DNA of 64,000 nucleotides from Micromonospora okii (GCF_020884795.1 NZ_BBZF01000025.1:96833-160832), one strand, 5' to 3'. Shown: positions 51,551 to 60,773, counted from the first letter of the stretch. Notes: a model not told the origin generated them from the letters alone. Program-made: numbers and translations.

Positions 51551-53575
51551 ATGTCGACCGTTCACGAACTGATCGCCCGTTCCCACCGACTCGGCGCGGA
51601 CCCGCGCAACACCAACTACGCCGGCGGCAACACCTCTGCCAAAGGCAGCGCCGTCGATCCGGTCACCGGTGAGCCGGTCGACCTGCTCTGGGTCAAGGGC
51701 TCCGGCGGCGACCTCGGCACCCTGACCGAATCGGGTCTCGCGGTGCTGCGCCTGGACCGACTGCGCGCCCTGACCGGCGTCTACCCCGGCGTCGACCACG
51801 AGGACGAGATGGTCGCCGCGTTCGACTACTGCCTGCACGGCCGCGGTGGCGCCGCCCCGTCGATCGACGCCGCGATGCACGGCTTGGTCGACGCCGCGCA
51901 CGTCGACCACCTGCACCCGGACGCCGGCATAGCGATCGCGACCGCCGCCGACGGCCCGGCGTTGACCAAGGAGATCTTCGGCGACCGGGTGGTCTGGGTG
52001 CCGTGGCGGCGTCCGGGCTTCCAGCTCGGCCTGGACATCGCCGCCGTGCAGAAGGCACACCCGCAGGCGATCGGCGTGGTCCTCGGCGGTCACGGCATCA
52101 CCGCGTGGGGTGCCACCAGCGAGCAGTGCGAGGCGCACTCCACCGAGATCATCGAAACCGCCGCGGCCTACCTGTCCGCGCACGGCCGCAGCGCGCCCTT
52201 CGGCGAGCTGCTGCACCAGCCGCTGACCGCAGAGGTACGCCGGGAGCGCGCCGCCGCCCTGTTCCCGGTGCTGCGCGGCCTCGCCTCCACCGACCGTGCC
52301 CAGGTCGGCCACTACACCGACAGCGACGTCGTCCTCGACTTCGTCGGCCGCGAACGGATGCCCGAACTCGCTGCGCTCGGCACCTCCTGCCCCGACCACT
52401 TCCTGCGCACCAAGGTCAAGCCACTCGTCGTGGACACCGCCCCCGACGCGCCAGTCGACGAGGTCGTGGCCCGGATCAAAGAGCTGCACGCCGCCTACCG
52501 CGACGACTACCGCGCCTACTACGAGCGGCATGCGTCGCCGGACAGCCCGGCGATGCGCGGCGCGGACCCGGCGATCGTCCTGGTCCCCGGCGTGGGCATG
52601 TTCTCGTTCGGCACGAACAAGCAGACCGCTCGGGTGGCGGGCGAGTTCTACGTCAACGCGATCAACGTGATACACGGCGCCGAGTCCGTCTCCACCTACG
52701 CGCCGATCGACGAGGCGGAGAAGTTCCGCATCGAGTACTGGGCCCTGGAAGAGGCCAAATTGGCCCGGATGCCCAAGCCCAAGCCGTTGGCCGCCCGGAT
52801 CGCGCTGGTCACCGGCGCCGGCTCCGGCATCGGCCGGGCGATCGCGCTGCGCCTGGCCGCCGAGGGCGCCTGCGTGGTGGTCGCCGACCGGGACACCTCG
52901 TCGGCCGAGGCGGTGGCCCGCGAGATCGGCGGCCCGGATCAGGCGATCGCGGTCACCGCCGATGTCACCTCCGCCGCGGCCGTCGCGGCCGCGGTCCGCG
53001 ACGCGGTGCTCGCCTTCGGCGGCGTCGACCTGGTGGTCAACAACGCCGGGCTGTCGCTGTCCAAGTCGCTGCTGGAGACCACCGATCAGGACTGGGACCT
53101 GCAACACGACGTGATGGCCAAGGGCGCGTTCCTGGTCTCCCGGGAGACCGCCCGGGTACTGCTCGCCCAGGGCATGGGCGGCGACATCATCTACATCTCC
53201 AGCAAGAACTCGGTCTTCGCCGGCCCCAACAACGTCGCCTACGGCGCGGCCAAGGCCGACCAGGCCCACCAGGTACGGCTGCTCGCCGCCGAGCTCGGCC
53301 CGCACGGCGTTCGCGTCAACGGCATCAACCCCGACGGTGTGGTGCGCGGCTCGGGCATCTTCGCCGGCGGGTGGGGTGCCGACCGGGCCGCCGTCTACGG
53401 CGTGCCGGAGGAGAAGCTCGGCGAGTTCTACGCCCAGCGCACCCTGCTCAAGCGCGAGGTGCTGCCCGAACACATCGCCAACGCGGTGTTCGCCCTCACC
53501 GGCGGCGAGCTGACGCACACCACCGGCCTGCACATCCCGGTCGACGCTGGCGTCGCTGCGGCCTTCCTGCGATGA
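51551..53575 (+). CDS. rhaD: bifunctional rhamnulose-1-phosphate aldolase / L-lactaldehyde dehydrogenase
   Basis: 674 residues from ATG 51551. Residues 1-420 are a class II aldolase: TNYAGGNTSAKG, WVKGSGGDLGTLTESGLA, HVDHLHPDAGIAIATA (metal His) and VVLGGHGITAWG. Residues 430-674 are a short-chain dehydrogenase: ALVTGAGSGIGRAIALRLA, NNAGLSLSK, ISSKNSVFAGPNNVAYGAAK (Ser, Tyr, Lys). The fusion makes DHAP plus L-lactaldehyde and then oxidises the latter to L-lactate. It overlaps rhaB by ATGA. lutABC downstream then handles the lactate. Sometimes called RhaEW or YuxG-type. Confidence 0.93.
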   Translation: MSTVHELIARSHRLGADPRNTNYAGGNTSAKGSAVDPVTGEPVDLLWVKGSGGDLGTLTESGLAVLRLDRLRALTGVYPGVDHEDEMVAAFDYCLHGRGGAAPSIDAAMHGLVDAAHVDHLHPDAGIAIATAADGPALTKEIFGDRVVWVPWRRPGFQLGLDIAAVQKAHPQAIGVVLGGHGITAWGATSEQCEAHSTEIIETAAAYLSAHGRSAPFGELLHQPLTAEVRRERAAALFPVLRGLASTDRAQVGHYTDSDVVLDFVGRERMPELAALGTSCPDHFLRTKVKPLVVDTAPDAPVDEVVARIKELHAAYRDDYRAYYERHASPDSPAMRGADPAIVLVPGVGMFSFGTNKQTARVAGEFYVNAINVIHGAESVSTYAPIDEAEKFRIEYWALEEAKLARMPKPKPLAARIALVTGAGSGIGRAIALRLAAEGACVVVADRDTSSAEAVAREIGGPDQAIAVTADVTSAAAVAAAVRDAVLAFGGVDLVVNNAGLSLSKSLLETTDQDWDLQHDVMAKGAFLVSRETARVLLAQGMGGDIIYISSKNSVFAGPNNVAYGAAKADQAHQVRLLAAELGPHGVRVNGINPDGVVRGSGIFAGGWGADRAAVYGVPEEKLGEFYAQRTLLKREVLPEHIANAVFALTGGELTHTTGLHIPVDAGVAAAFLR

Positions 53576-54981
53576 CCGGTACGTTCGCCGCGGTCGACCT
53601 CGGCGCGTCCAGCGGGCGCGTCATGGTCGGCCGCGCCGGGCCGGGCCGGCTGAAACTCACCGAGGCGCACCGGTTCGCCAACGAGCCGGTACGCGCCGGC
53701 GGCACCCTGCACTGGGACATCCTGGCCCTCTTCAAGGGCGTCCTGCACGGCCTGCGCGCGGCCGGTCCGGTGAACAGCCTCGGCATCGACACCTGGGCCG
53801 TCGACTACGGTCTGCTCGACGCCTCCGGGGCACTGCTGGGCAACCCGGTGCACTACCGCGACGCGCGGACCGACGGCGTCCTCGGCCCGGTCACCGAGCA
53901 GCTCGGCAAAGAGCGGCTCTACGACACCACCGGGCTGCAACAGCTGCCGTTCAACACCCTCTACCAGCTCGCCGCAGCCGCCGGCACCCCGCAGCTCGCG
54001 GCCGCCCGACGGCTGCTGATGATCCCCGACCTGCTCGCCTACTGGCTCACCGGTGAGCAGGTCACCGAGATCACCAACGCCTCCACCACCCAGCTGTTCG
54101 ACGTGCGCAGACGGGTCTGGGCCACCGAGCTCATCATCGACGCCGGACTCCGGCCGGATTTGTTCGCGCCGCTGGTCGAGCCCGGTACCCGGATCGGCTC
54201 GGCGCGCGAGCTGCCGGGCACGCCGGCGGTGGTGGCGGTCGGCTCGCACGACACGGCCTCCGCAGTGGTGGCGGTTCCCGCGGCAGGTGCCGACTTCGCG
54301 TACATCTCCTGCGGCACCTGGTCGCTGGCCGGTCTCGAACTGGCCCAGCCAGTGCTGACCACGGCATCACGGGCGGCGAACTTCACCAACGAGAGCGGCA
54401 TCGACGGCACCATCCGCTATCTGCGCAACGTCATGGGACTGTGGCCGCTGCAGGAATGCCTGCGCGAATGGGACAACCCCGACCTCGCCGAGCTGCTCAA
54501 GGCGGCGGGCGAGGAGCCGGCGCTCGGCCACGTCGTCGATCTGGACGACCCGGTGTTCCTGCCGCCCGGCGACATGGCAGGGCGGCTCACCCGCATCGCC
54601 GGGCTCGCCGCCGGCACCGCACCGGCCCGCATCGTCCGCTGCATCCTCGACAGCCTCGCCCTGGCCCACCGCCGCGCGCTGCGCCAGGCGCAGCAGCTGT
54701 CCGGGCATCACGCCGACGTCATCCACATCGTCGGCGGCGGAGCACGCAACGCGCTACTCTGCCAGCTCACGGCCAATGCCTGCGGCCTGCCGGTCATCGC
54801 GGGGCCGGTCGAAGCCACTGCCCTGGGTAACGTGTTGGTGCAGGCTCGCGCCGCCGGCGCGGTCGGCGGCGGCCTGACACAGCTACGCACGCTGGTGCGC
54901 GACACCCACCACCTCACCCAATACCAGCCACGCGGCGACGAAGCAGCCTGGCGGGCGGCCGAACAGCGGTTGGAGGCCTGA
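53572..54981 (+). CDS. rhaB: rhamnulokinase
   Basis: 469 residues from ATG 53572. FAAVDLGASSGRVMVG is the FGGY phosphate-binding start, LGIDTWAVDYGLLD the sugar-binding loop, VAVGSHDTASAVVAVP holds the catalytic Asp, YISCGTWSLAGLEL follows, and VIHIVGGGARNALLCQLTAN is the C-terminal adenosine motif. It phosphorylates L-rhamnulose at O1. The third gene of the operon, one base before lutA. Confidence 0.95.
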   Translation: MTGTFAAVDLGASSGRVMVGRAGPGRLKLTEAHRFANEPVRAGGTLHWDILALFKGVLHGLRAAGPVNSLGIDTWAVDYGLLDASGALLGNPVHYRDARTDGVLGPVTEQLGKERLYDTTGLQQLPFNTLYQLAAAAGTPQLAAARRLLMIPDLLAYWLTGEQVTEITNASTTQLFDVRRRVWATELIIDAGLRPDLFAPLVEPGTRIGSARELPGTPAVVAVGSHDTASAVVAVPAAGADFAYISCGTWSLAGLELAQPVLTTASRAANFTNESGIDGTIRYLRNVMGLWPLQECLREWDNPDLAELLKAAGEEPALGHVVDLDDPVFLPPGDMAGRLTRIAGLAAGTAPARIVRCILDSLALAHRRALRQAQQLSGHHADVIHIVGGGARNALLCQLTANACGLPVIAGPVEATALGNVLVQARAAGAVGGGLTQLRTLVRDTHHLTQYQPRGDEAAWRAAEQRLEA

Positions 54982-54982
54982 C

Positions 54983-55711
54983 ATGCGTGTCGCACTCTTC
55001 GCCACCTGTCTCGCCGACACCCTGTTCCCGCAGGCGGCCGAGGCGACCGTACGGCTCCTCGAACGGCTCGGCCACGAGGTGGTCTTCCCGATGGAACAGA
55101 CGTGCTGCGGGCAGATGCACGTCAACACCGGCTACCAGCGGGAGGCGCTGCCACTGGTGCGCCGCTACGCCGACGTGTTCGCCCCCTACGACGTGATCGT
55201 CGCGCCGTCCGGATCGTGCGTCGGCTCGATCCGACACCAGCACGCCATGGTCGCCACGGCCGCCGGGGACACCAGGCTGGCTGCCTCTGCGGAGGAGGTC
55301 GCCGCACGTACCTACGAGCTGTCGGAGTTTCTCATCGACGTGCTCGGCGTCGAGGACGTGGGCGCCTGCTACCCGCACCAGGTCACCTACCACCCGACCT
55401 GCCACTCGCTGCGGATGCTGCGGGTGGGGGACCGGCCGCTGCGGCTGCTGCGCGCGGTGCGCGGCCTGGAGTTGATAGAGCTGCCGCATGCGCAGCAGTG
55501 CTGCGGGTTCGGCGGCACGTTCGCGCTCAAGAACGCGGACACCTCCGCGGCGATGCTCGCCGACAAGATGACGAACGTGCTGGCGACCGGCGCCCAGGTG
55601 TGCGCGGCCGGGGACGCGTCGTGTCTGATGCACATCGGCGGCGGATTGTCCCGGCTGCGTACCGGGGTGCGAACCGTGCACCTGGCCGAAATCCTGGCGT
55701 CGACGTCATGA
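54983..55711 (+). CDS. lutA: L-lactate oxidation complex subunit LutA
   Basis: 242 residues. Two CCG domains are present: MEQTCCGQMHVNTGYQ and HAQQCCGFGGTFALKNAD, with the supporting YHPTCHSLRML. These cysteine motifs bind iron-sulfur or heterodisulfide-type centres. LutA works with LutB and LutC to oxidise L-lactate to pyruvate. Placing it after rhaB supplies the last step of rhamnose breakdown. Confidence 0.93.
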   Translation: MRVALFATCLADTLFPQAAEATVRLLERLGHEVVFPMEQTCCGQMHVNTGYQREALPLVRRYADVFAPYDVIVAPSGSCVGSIRHQHAMVATAAGDTRLAASAEEVAARTYELSEFLIDVLGVEDVGACYPHQVTYHPTCHSLRMLRVGDRPLRLLRAVRGLELIELPHAQQCCGFGGTFALKNADTSAAMLADKMTNVLATGAQVCAAGDASCLMHIGGGLSRLRTGVRTVHLAEILASTS

Positions 55712-55800
55712 CCGACAGCACCGAGCCGGCCGCGCCGAACGACGGCCACGCGGGCGGGGTTCGGCAGGGCGGGACCATGAGCACGGAGGCGGAATCGTGA
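55708..55800 (+). CDS. possible 30-residue peptide bridging lutA and lutB
   Basis: An ATG overlaps the lutA stop (ATGA) and the frame ends overlapping the lutB GTG (GTGA). It would encode a hydrophilic peptide of 30 residues (begins MTDSTEPAAPNDGHAGG). Such stop-start relays can couple translation across the gap. It may equally be chance spacing; there is no known homologue I can name. Confidence 0.3.
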   Translation: MTDSTEPAAPNDGHAGGVRQGGTMSTEAES

Positions 55801-57221
55801 CGTTTCTCGGTATGCCGGCGCGTGCGCCCCGTGGTGTCGGGCACCTGCGCGGCGACCAGCCGTTCCCGGCCGCGGCCCGCGAGGCTCTGGCGAATTCGCA
55901 GCTGCGGCGCAACGTCGGCCACGCCACCACCACGATCCGCGGCAAGTCGGCGGCGGTGATCGGCGAGCTGCCGGACTGGCAGCAGTTGCGTGAGGCGGGC
56001 TCGGCGATCAAGGCCGACGTGATGGCGCGGCTGCCCGAGTTGCTGAAGCAATTGGAGGCGCGGGTCACCGAGGCCGGGGGAGTGGTGCACTGGGCGGCGG
56101 ACGCCAACGAGGCGAACGCGATCGTCACCTCGCTGGTACGGGCCACCGGCAGCGACCGGGTGATCAAGGTGAAGTCGATGGCCACCCAGGAAATCGGCCT
56201 CAACGAGGCTCTGGAGGCGGCCGGAATCGCGGCGGTGGAGACGGACCTGGCCGAGCTCATCGTGCAGCTCGGCCGGGACAAGCCGAGTCACATCCTGGTT
56301 CCGGCGATCCACCGCAACCGCGCGGAGATCCGGGAGATCTTCCTGCGGGCGATGCCCGGCGTCGACCCGGCGCTGACCGACGAGCCGCGGGTGCTGGCCG
56401 CAGCCGCGCGGCGCTACCTGCGCGAGACGTTCCTGTCCACCAAGGTGGCCGTGAGCGGGGCGAACTTCGCGATCGCCGAGACCGGAACCCTGGCGGTGGT
56501 CGAGTCCGAGGGCAACGGGCGGATGTGCCTGACCCTGCCGGACACACTGATCACCGTGATGGGTATCGAGAAGGTTCTCCCGACCTGGCAGGACCTGGAG
56601 GTGTTCCTGCAACTGCTGCCGCGCTCGTCGACCGGGGAGCGGATGAACCCGTACACCACGATGTGGACCGGGGTGACGCCCGGCGACGGGCCGCAGGAGT
56701 TCCACCTGGTGTTGCTGGACAACGGGCGTAGCGCGGTGCTGGCGGATTCCGTCGGGCGGCAGGCACTGCACTGCATCCGCTGCTCCGCCTGCCTGAACGT
56801 GTGCCCGGTGTACGAACGTACCGGCGGGCACGCGTACGGGTCGGTCTATCCGGGGCCGATCGGCGCGGTGCTGTCGCCGCAGTTGACCGGGATCGAGGAC
56901 AATGCGTCGTTGCCGTACGCGTCGTCGCTGTGCGGGGCCTGCTTCGACGCCTGCCCGGTCAAGATCAATATTCCGGAGCTGCTGGTGCACCTGCGCAATC
57001 AGGCCCCGCACCCGGCAGCAGAACGGGCGGCGATGGCCGCGGCCGCGTACACCATGGACCACCCGAAGCTGTATGCGGCCGCGCAGCGCGCCGCGAAGCT
57101 GGCTCGCATCGCGGGTCGTCGCGGCCAGGGTCTGCCGCGGCCGCTTTCCGGCTGGACCGCCGCTCGGGACCTGCCCGAATTGCCCAAGGAGACGTTCCGC
57201 CAGTGGTGGGCCAAGCGATGA
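55797..57221 (+). CDS. lutB: L-lactate oxidation complex iron-sulfur subunit LutB
   Basis: 474 residues from GTG 55797; ATG 55812 is also possible. N-terminal region: RGKSAAVIGELPDW and HWAADANEANAIVTSLVRAT. Two 4Fe-4S motifs: CIRCSACLNVCPVYERTGGH and SLCGACFDACPVKINIPELL. EIGLNEALEAAGIAAVETDL and ISETGTLAVVESEGNGR-like stretches are typical of the LUD domain. It carries electrons from lactate oxidation. Stop overlaps lutC by ATGA. Confidence 0.94.
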   Translation: MTFLGMPARAPRGVGHLRGDQPFPAAAREALANSQLRRNVGHATTTIRGKSAAVIGELPDWQQLREAGSAIKADVMARLPELLKQLEARVTEAGGVVHWAADANEANAIVTSLVRATGSDRVIKVKSMATQEIGLNEALEAAGIAAVETDLAELIVQLGRDKPSHILVPAIHRNRAEIREIFLRAMPGVDPALTDEPRVLAAAARRYLRETFLSTKVAVSGANFAIAETGTLAVVESEGNGRMCLTLPDTLITVMGIEKVLPTWQDLEVFLQLLPRSSTGERMNPYTTMWTGVTPGDGPQEFHLVLLDNGRSAVLADSVGRQALHCIRCSACLNVCPVYERTGGHAYGSVYPGPIGAVLSPQLTGIEDNASLPYASSLCGACFDACPVKINIPELLVHLRNQAPHPAAERAAMAAAAYTMDHPKLYAAAQRAAKLARIAGRRGQGLPRPLSGWTAARDLPELPKETFRQWWAKR

Positions 57222-57874
57222 ACAACCACTCCACACCCGCACCGCTGCGCCCAGAGGACGACTCAGGAGCCGGAAGTAGCCGGGATCTCGTGCTCGGCCG
57301 CCTGCGCGCCGCCCTCGGCGACCAGCGCCCAGCGCCGGCGGAGGTGCCCCGGGCCTATCAGGGACCGGCCGGCGCGGGCGATGCGCACCGGCTCGCCGAG
57401 AACCTGGCCGACTACCACGCCACCGTGCACCACTGCTCCACGGGTGGCATCGCCGCCGTCATCGACCGGCTGCTCGCCGGGCGTGCCGCCGTCGTGCCAC
57501 CCGGCCTGCCGGAAGGCTGGCTGCCACCCGGAGCGACGGTGCTGCGCGACGACGGGCACCTCACCCACGCCCAGATCGCCGCCAAGGACGTGGTGATCAC
57601 CGCGGCGGCGGTCGCGATCGCCGCCACCGGAACCATCGTCCTGGACGCCTCGCTCGACCAGGGCCGTCGAGTGCTCACCCTGCTCCCGGACGTGCACGTC
57701 TGTATCGTCCACACCGACCAGGTGGTTGCCTCGGTACCGGACGCGATCGCCCGGCTCGAACCGGGGCGGCCACTCACCTGGATCAGCGGTCCCTCGGCCA
57801 CCAGCGACATCGAACTCGACCGGGTCGAGGGCGTGCACGGCCCTCGCACGCTACACGTCCTGCTCGTCACCTAG
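57218..57874 (+). CDS. lutC: L-lactate oxidation complex subunit LutC (LUD domain)
   Basis: 218 residues. The LUD core reads TVLRDDGHLTHAQIAAKDVV, ITAAAVAIAATGTIVLDASL and HVCIVHTDQVVASVPDAI, ending WISGPSATSDIELDRVEGVH, the family's most conserved motif. Residues 1-40 are variable. It is the last gene of the seven-gene rha-lut operon. Confidence 0.94.
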   Translation: MNNHSTPAPLRPEDDSGAGSSRDLVLGRLRAALGDQRPAPAEVPRAYQGPAGAGDAHRLAENLADYHATVHHCSTGGIAAVIDRLLAGRAAVVPPGLPEGWLPPGATVLRDDGHLTHAQIAAKDVVITAAAVAIAATGTIVLDASLDQGRRVLTLLPDVHVCIVHTDQVVASVPDAIARLEPGRPLTWISGPSATSDIELDRVEGVHGPRTLHVLLVT

Positions 57875-58320
57875 TGCCTTGACCACGAAGGTTGAGGGTG
57901 TTGGTGAGGCTGCGCGGGTGGCGGGTCGGCCCCAGCGTCGTTGTCGTTCGCTGCGGATGCGGGCGCGTTCGCGGCGTTGGGCGGCCAGGACGTCGGGGTG
58001 GCGGGCGTTGGCGTTGCGCCACCGCAGGTAGGCCTGCAGCCGCCGGGTCAGGACGGTGTGGTTCGGGTGGTTCGAGCCGGTGATGACGAAGGTGCGTAGC
58101 GGCCCGCAAAGCGACCGCGCAGGCCCGGCCCCGGCCTGCTGGCGACCTCCGGCCGGCATTGGCCGGGCCGCCCGGCCACGCTTGGAGACGACCAGGACTC
58201 GAAGACCTCGGAGTCCGCCCCGAACCCCGACCCTCCTCAGAGATCCGCCAGCGAGGCCAGGTCCGCAAGATGACCACGGACGGCGAGGGAGTGGTGAGAG
58301 ATACCGAGAGGCGTCCGCTG
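57875..58320 (-). pseudogene. gene-poor interval with a C-terminal transposase fragment
   Basis: On the minus strand, from about 58110 to 57890, one frame reads LRTFVITGSNHPNHTVLTRR, LQAYLRWRNANARHPDVLAA and QRRERARIRSERQRRWGRPA, like the C-terminus of actinobacterial IS630-type transposases. It has no start, no DDE residues and ends near the lutC stop. 58142-58320 contains nothing else I can support. Confidence 0.45.
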
Positions 58321-59163
58321 CTAGAGCGCGAGCATCGCCGCCGCGACCTCCTCGGCGGCCGCATCGGGGATCGCCGTCGCGGCCCGTTCGAGCACGAGCA
58401 GCCGCGCACCGGGGATCTCGCGCGCGAGCGCTTCGCCGTTGCCGACAGGGAAGAACGGGTCGCGGCGACCATGCACCACAAGCGACGGGATCGCGAGCTC
58501 GGACAGGCGCTCGCGCCAGCGCGGCTTGCAGTCGAGCTTGGCGAACACCATGCCCAGGTGGTTGGCCATCTGCACCGCGGGCTCCATGCCCGGCGTGCGG
58601 TCCCATCTGCGCTCGGCGGTCGCGCGCGCGGCGACGGGGTCGTCACCGAGGATCTCCGCGCCTGCGGCGGCAAACTCGGCCACCGCGGCGCGGTCGGACC
58701 AATCGGGCATCGAACGCGAGAACAGCCGGGTCATCGTCGCCGCGTCGTGGTCAGGCAGGTCGTCGTCGACCGGGCCTGGGGCGACGGGCCGCGTTCCGGC
58801 GAGGGTGAGCGCCGAGAACGCGTCCGGGTGGTCGAGCGCAGCGACCTGGGCGACCATCCCGCCAACGCCGATGCCCGCCAGGTGCGCAGGCCGGTCGTCG
58901 AGTTCGCGGGCGAGTGCCGCGGCGTCGGCTGCAAGGTCGCGCAGCGTATACGCCGGAGCCTCGGGATCGACGGTGGTCGACGCGCCGGAATCGCGCAGGT
59001 CGTACCGCACAACGTGGCGCCCGCCGCGCGCGAGCGCCTCGCAGAGTGCGTCGGGCCAGGAGAGCATGGTCGTGCCGCCCGCGAGCAGAACGAGCGGCGC
59101 CGCCGTGTCGCCGAAGTGTTCGACCCCGAGCGTGACGCCGTCCGCCTCGACCGTCGTCATCAC
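58321..59163 (-). CDS. alpha/beta-hydrolase-fold protein lacking catalytic Ser and His
   Basis: 280 residues. The fold is clear: LVLLAGGTTMLSWPDALCEA, VVRYDLRDSGAST, AFSALTLAGTRPVAP and SLVVHGRRDPFFPVGNGEAL, resembling the RdmC/aclacinomycin-esterase group. The nucleophile elbow reads GIGVGGM instead of GxSxG, so Ser is Gly. The C-terminal segment reads VLERAATAIPD where relatives have a GHxxP motif, so His is lost. The Asp (GRRDPF) remains. The reading frame is undamaged, implying selection for a non-hydrolytic role or recent loss. Neighbours give no function. Confidence 0.8.
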   Translation of the reverse strand: MMTTVEADGVTLGVEHFGDTAAPLVLLAGGTTMLSWPDALCEALARGGRHVVRYDLRDSGASTTVDPEAPAYTLRDLAADAAALARELDDRPAHLAGIGVGGMVAQVAALDHPDAFSALTLAGTRPVAPGPVDDDLPDHDAATMTRLFSRSMPDWSDRAAVAEFAAAGAEILGDDPVAARATAERRWDRTPGMEPAVQMANHLGMVFAKLDCKPRWRERLSELAIPSLVVHGRRDPFFPVGNGEALAREIPGARLLVLERAATAIPDAAAEEVAAAMLAL

Positions 59164-59460
59164 GCCTCCGTCATCGCGATGACGCCGCCGGACGTGCGGA
59201 ACGAGTGGACCGTCGGATACATCATGAACCTCCAGGGCGGCGTGGTGGACCTGTGACGCGGGGACGGCGGCACAAGCTACACGTCCCCGCCGTTGGTATG
59301 CGTCGCGTTGAACGTACGCGACTGGGGTTGGCTCTCAGAGATGGACAACTGGCCGGGCGGAAGGCCGCGTCCGCGGAAGTGGTGTACGACTCGCCCGTGA
59401 TGGGCGTGTTGCGTAGAGAGATGAGTGGCTGGAGTACTACCGTGTGCTGCGCTCGCCGAG

Positions 59461-59505
59461 CGTGTCAGCGCCTGGGGACCAGGTGGGGACCACACGGTGT
59501 GCGCG
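59461..59505 (+). repeat. 45-bp direct repeat, copy 1
   Basis: Begins CGTGTCAGCGCCTGGGGACC and ends CACACGGTGTGCGCG. About 83% identical by eye to 60774-60818, same orientation. The two copies bracket the tRNA-like remnant and the M55 peptidase gene. Confidence 0.6.
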
Positions 59506-59588
59506 CTGGTGACCGACGTGCCGTCAACTGCACGGTCTGATCTTGGGAACGGCGTGCGTGACGTGCGTGGACGTGTGGCGAAGCGTCC

Positions 59589-59630
59589 TGGGGGTCAAGG
59601 GGTCGTCGGTTCGAATCCGGCCGTCCCGAC
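59589..59630 (+). tRNA. tRNA 3'-end-like remnant (possible attachment site)
   Basis: GTCGG-TTCGAAT-CCGGC makes a perfect T-arm (5-bp stem with one G-T pair, 7-base loop), preceded by GGGTCAAGGGG and followed by CGTCCCGAC, an acceptor-stem 3' strand. The matching 5' strand, D-arm and anticodon arm are not present upstream. Such 3' halves are typical leftovers of integration of mobile elements into tRNA genes. No integrase gene is visible in the window. Confidence 0.5.
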
Positions 59631-59638
59631 GCAGCTCA

Positions 59639-59669
59639 GAGGGCATATCTCATCGATGGATATGCCCTC
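59639..59669 (+). terminator. perfect 11-bp hairpin after the tRNA-like remnant
   Basis: GAGGGCATATC, 9-base loop, GATATGCCCTC. It stands 8 bases after the tRNA-like end, where a tRNA terminator would be, though no T-run follows. It is the most AT-rich stem in this part of the window. Confidence 0.65.
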
Positions 59670-59842
59670 GTCTGCATTCTGGGGGCCAGGATCGGTCAAG
59701 TTTGCGGCGGCTAGCGCATTTTGACCAGTCGTTAAGGCTGCTCGCAAAGCGGGCTGCGCAGGCAGGGCGCAGGCCTACTGGCGACCTGCGGCCGGCGGCG
59801 GCCGGACCGGCTGGCGACGCGGACAGAAGGTTGCTTCACGAG

Positions 59843-60670
59843 CTAGCCGGGTTTGATGGTGGCGAGTTGGACAAGCAGCTGAACCAGCCGATAAGCGTCG
59901 GCGAAGTCAGCGGCGTGGAAGGCGACCGTTCGGCCACCGCCGACGCGGGTCACACCCGGCACCAGAACGGCGAGGTCGACCATGTAAGGGCCGTACAGGT
60001 CGACCTCAACGTCCAGAGGCCCGGCAATCTTTGGCGGGGGGATCGATGCTCGCAGGGTGATCGCATCGGCGGCGGCGCGGCGTAGCCGCTCCCGTGCCTC
60101 CTGCGGATGCACGGTCACGGCGGCGGCCTGACCCAGGGCGTGCTTGACGGCGACGGTGACCGCCGAGGGCGCCAGCTCACTGAATTCCGCGCAGGCGGTG
60201 TCGTCTCCGCTGAGCAGAACGACGGGCGTGTCCAGGTGCCCCGCCATGGCGGCGTTGAGGCCGATCTCGCCCAGCGACCGTCCGGCTACCCGCACGTCGA
60301 GGATGTCACCGCTCATCGTGTGCGCCAGCACGGCCGGCCCAGCGCCGGCCCGAGCGTGGTAGCCGATGAACATGGCGGCATCCGTGTCCTCGTCCAGCCC
60401 CGTGAGCATGCCAAGCGAGCGGGGTTTGCCTCGCGCTAGGTGAGCGCGCCGGTCGAGGTCCTCCGGCAGGATGTTCCGGAACGGTCCGTGTGCGTCGGCG
60501 ACCCACACGACGGCGTCGGGTTCGGCATCGAAAACACCGGCAATCACTGCGTTCGCATCGGCTGTCATCAACGCCCGGCCCCGCTCATAGTCGTAACGAT
60601 CCGGATTCGTCTCGGTGGGATGCACGATCCCCGAGATCCCTTCCATGTCTACAGAGATCAAGACCTTCAT
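59843..60670 (-). CDS. M55-family D-aminopeptidase (DppA type)
   Basis: 275 residues. The metal site starts with SVDMEGISG (Asp8, Glu10), then VADAHGPFRNILPEDL (His), MFIGYHARAG (His) and VVLLSGDDTACAEF (Glu/Asp region), as in Bacillus DppA, a self-compartmentalising zinc D-aminopeptidase. It releases D-amino acids such as D-Ala from peptides and may recycle wall peptides or act on D-configured substrates. No dpp transporter lies nearby. It stands alone between repeat copies. Confidence 0.9.
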   Translation of the reverse strand: MKVLISVDMEGISGIVHPTETNPDRYDYERGRALMTADANAVIAGVFDAEPDAVVWVADAHGPFRNILPEDLDRRAHLARGKPRSLGMLTGLDEDTDAAMFIGYHARAGAGPAVLAHTMSGDILDVRVAGRSLGEIGLNAAMAGHLDTPVVLLSGDDTACAEFSELAPSAVTVAVKHALGQAAAVTVHPQEARERLRRAAADAITLRASIPPPKIAGPLDVEVDLYGPYMVDLAVLVPGVTRVGGGRTVAFHAADFADAYRLVQLLVQLATIKPG

Positions 60671-60773
60671 GGATGTAGGACCTTACGCGTTCCTGGCACA
60701 ATGGTCGATCTCGCACCACGCGAGCGCGAAGGCCGGGTGCCAGAAGACGAATGCCGCGTGCCGTGACCGCCAG

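Larger units (their letters stand above)
59164..59842. other. gene-free interval with tRNA-like remnant, hairpin and repeat copy
   Basis: No supported protein-coding gene. It holds the tRNA 3'-end-like sequence (59589-59630), the hairpin (59639-59669) and one copy of a 45-bp repeat (59461-59505). From 59670 to 59842 there is only GC-rich sequence running into the convergent end of the M55 gene. Confidence 0.6.

Noticed and set aside
51401..53533. A 710-codon minus-strand frame opposite the rhamnose aldolase/dehydrogenase
   Set aside because: Antisense to a gene with full catalytic motifs; composition only.
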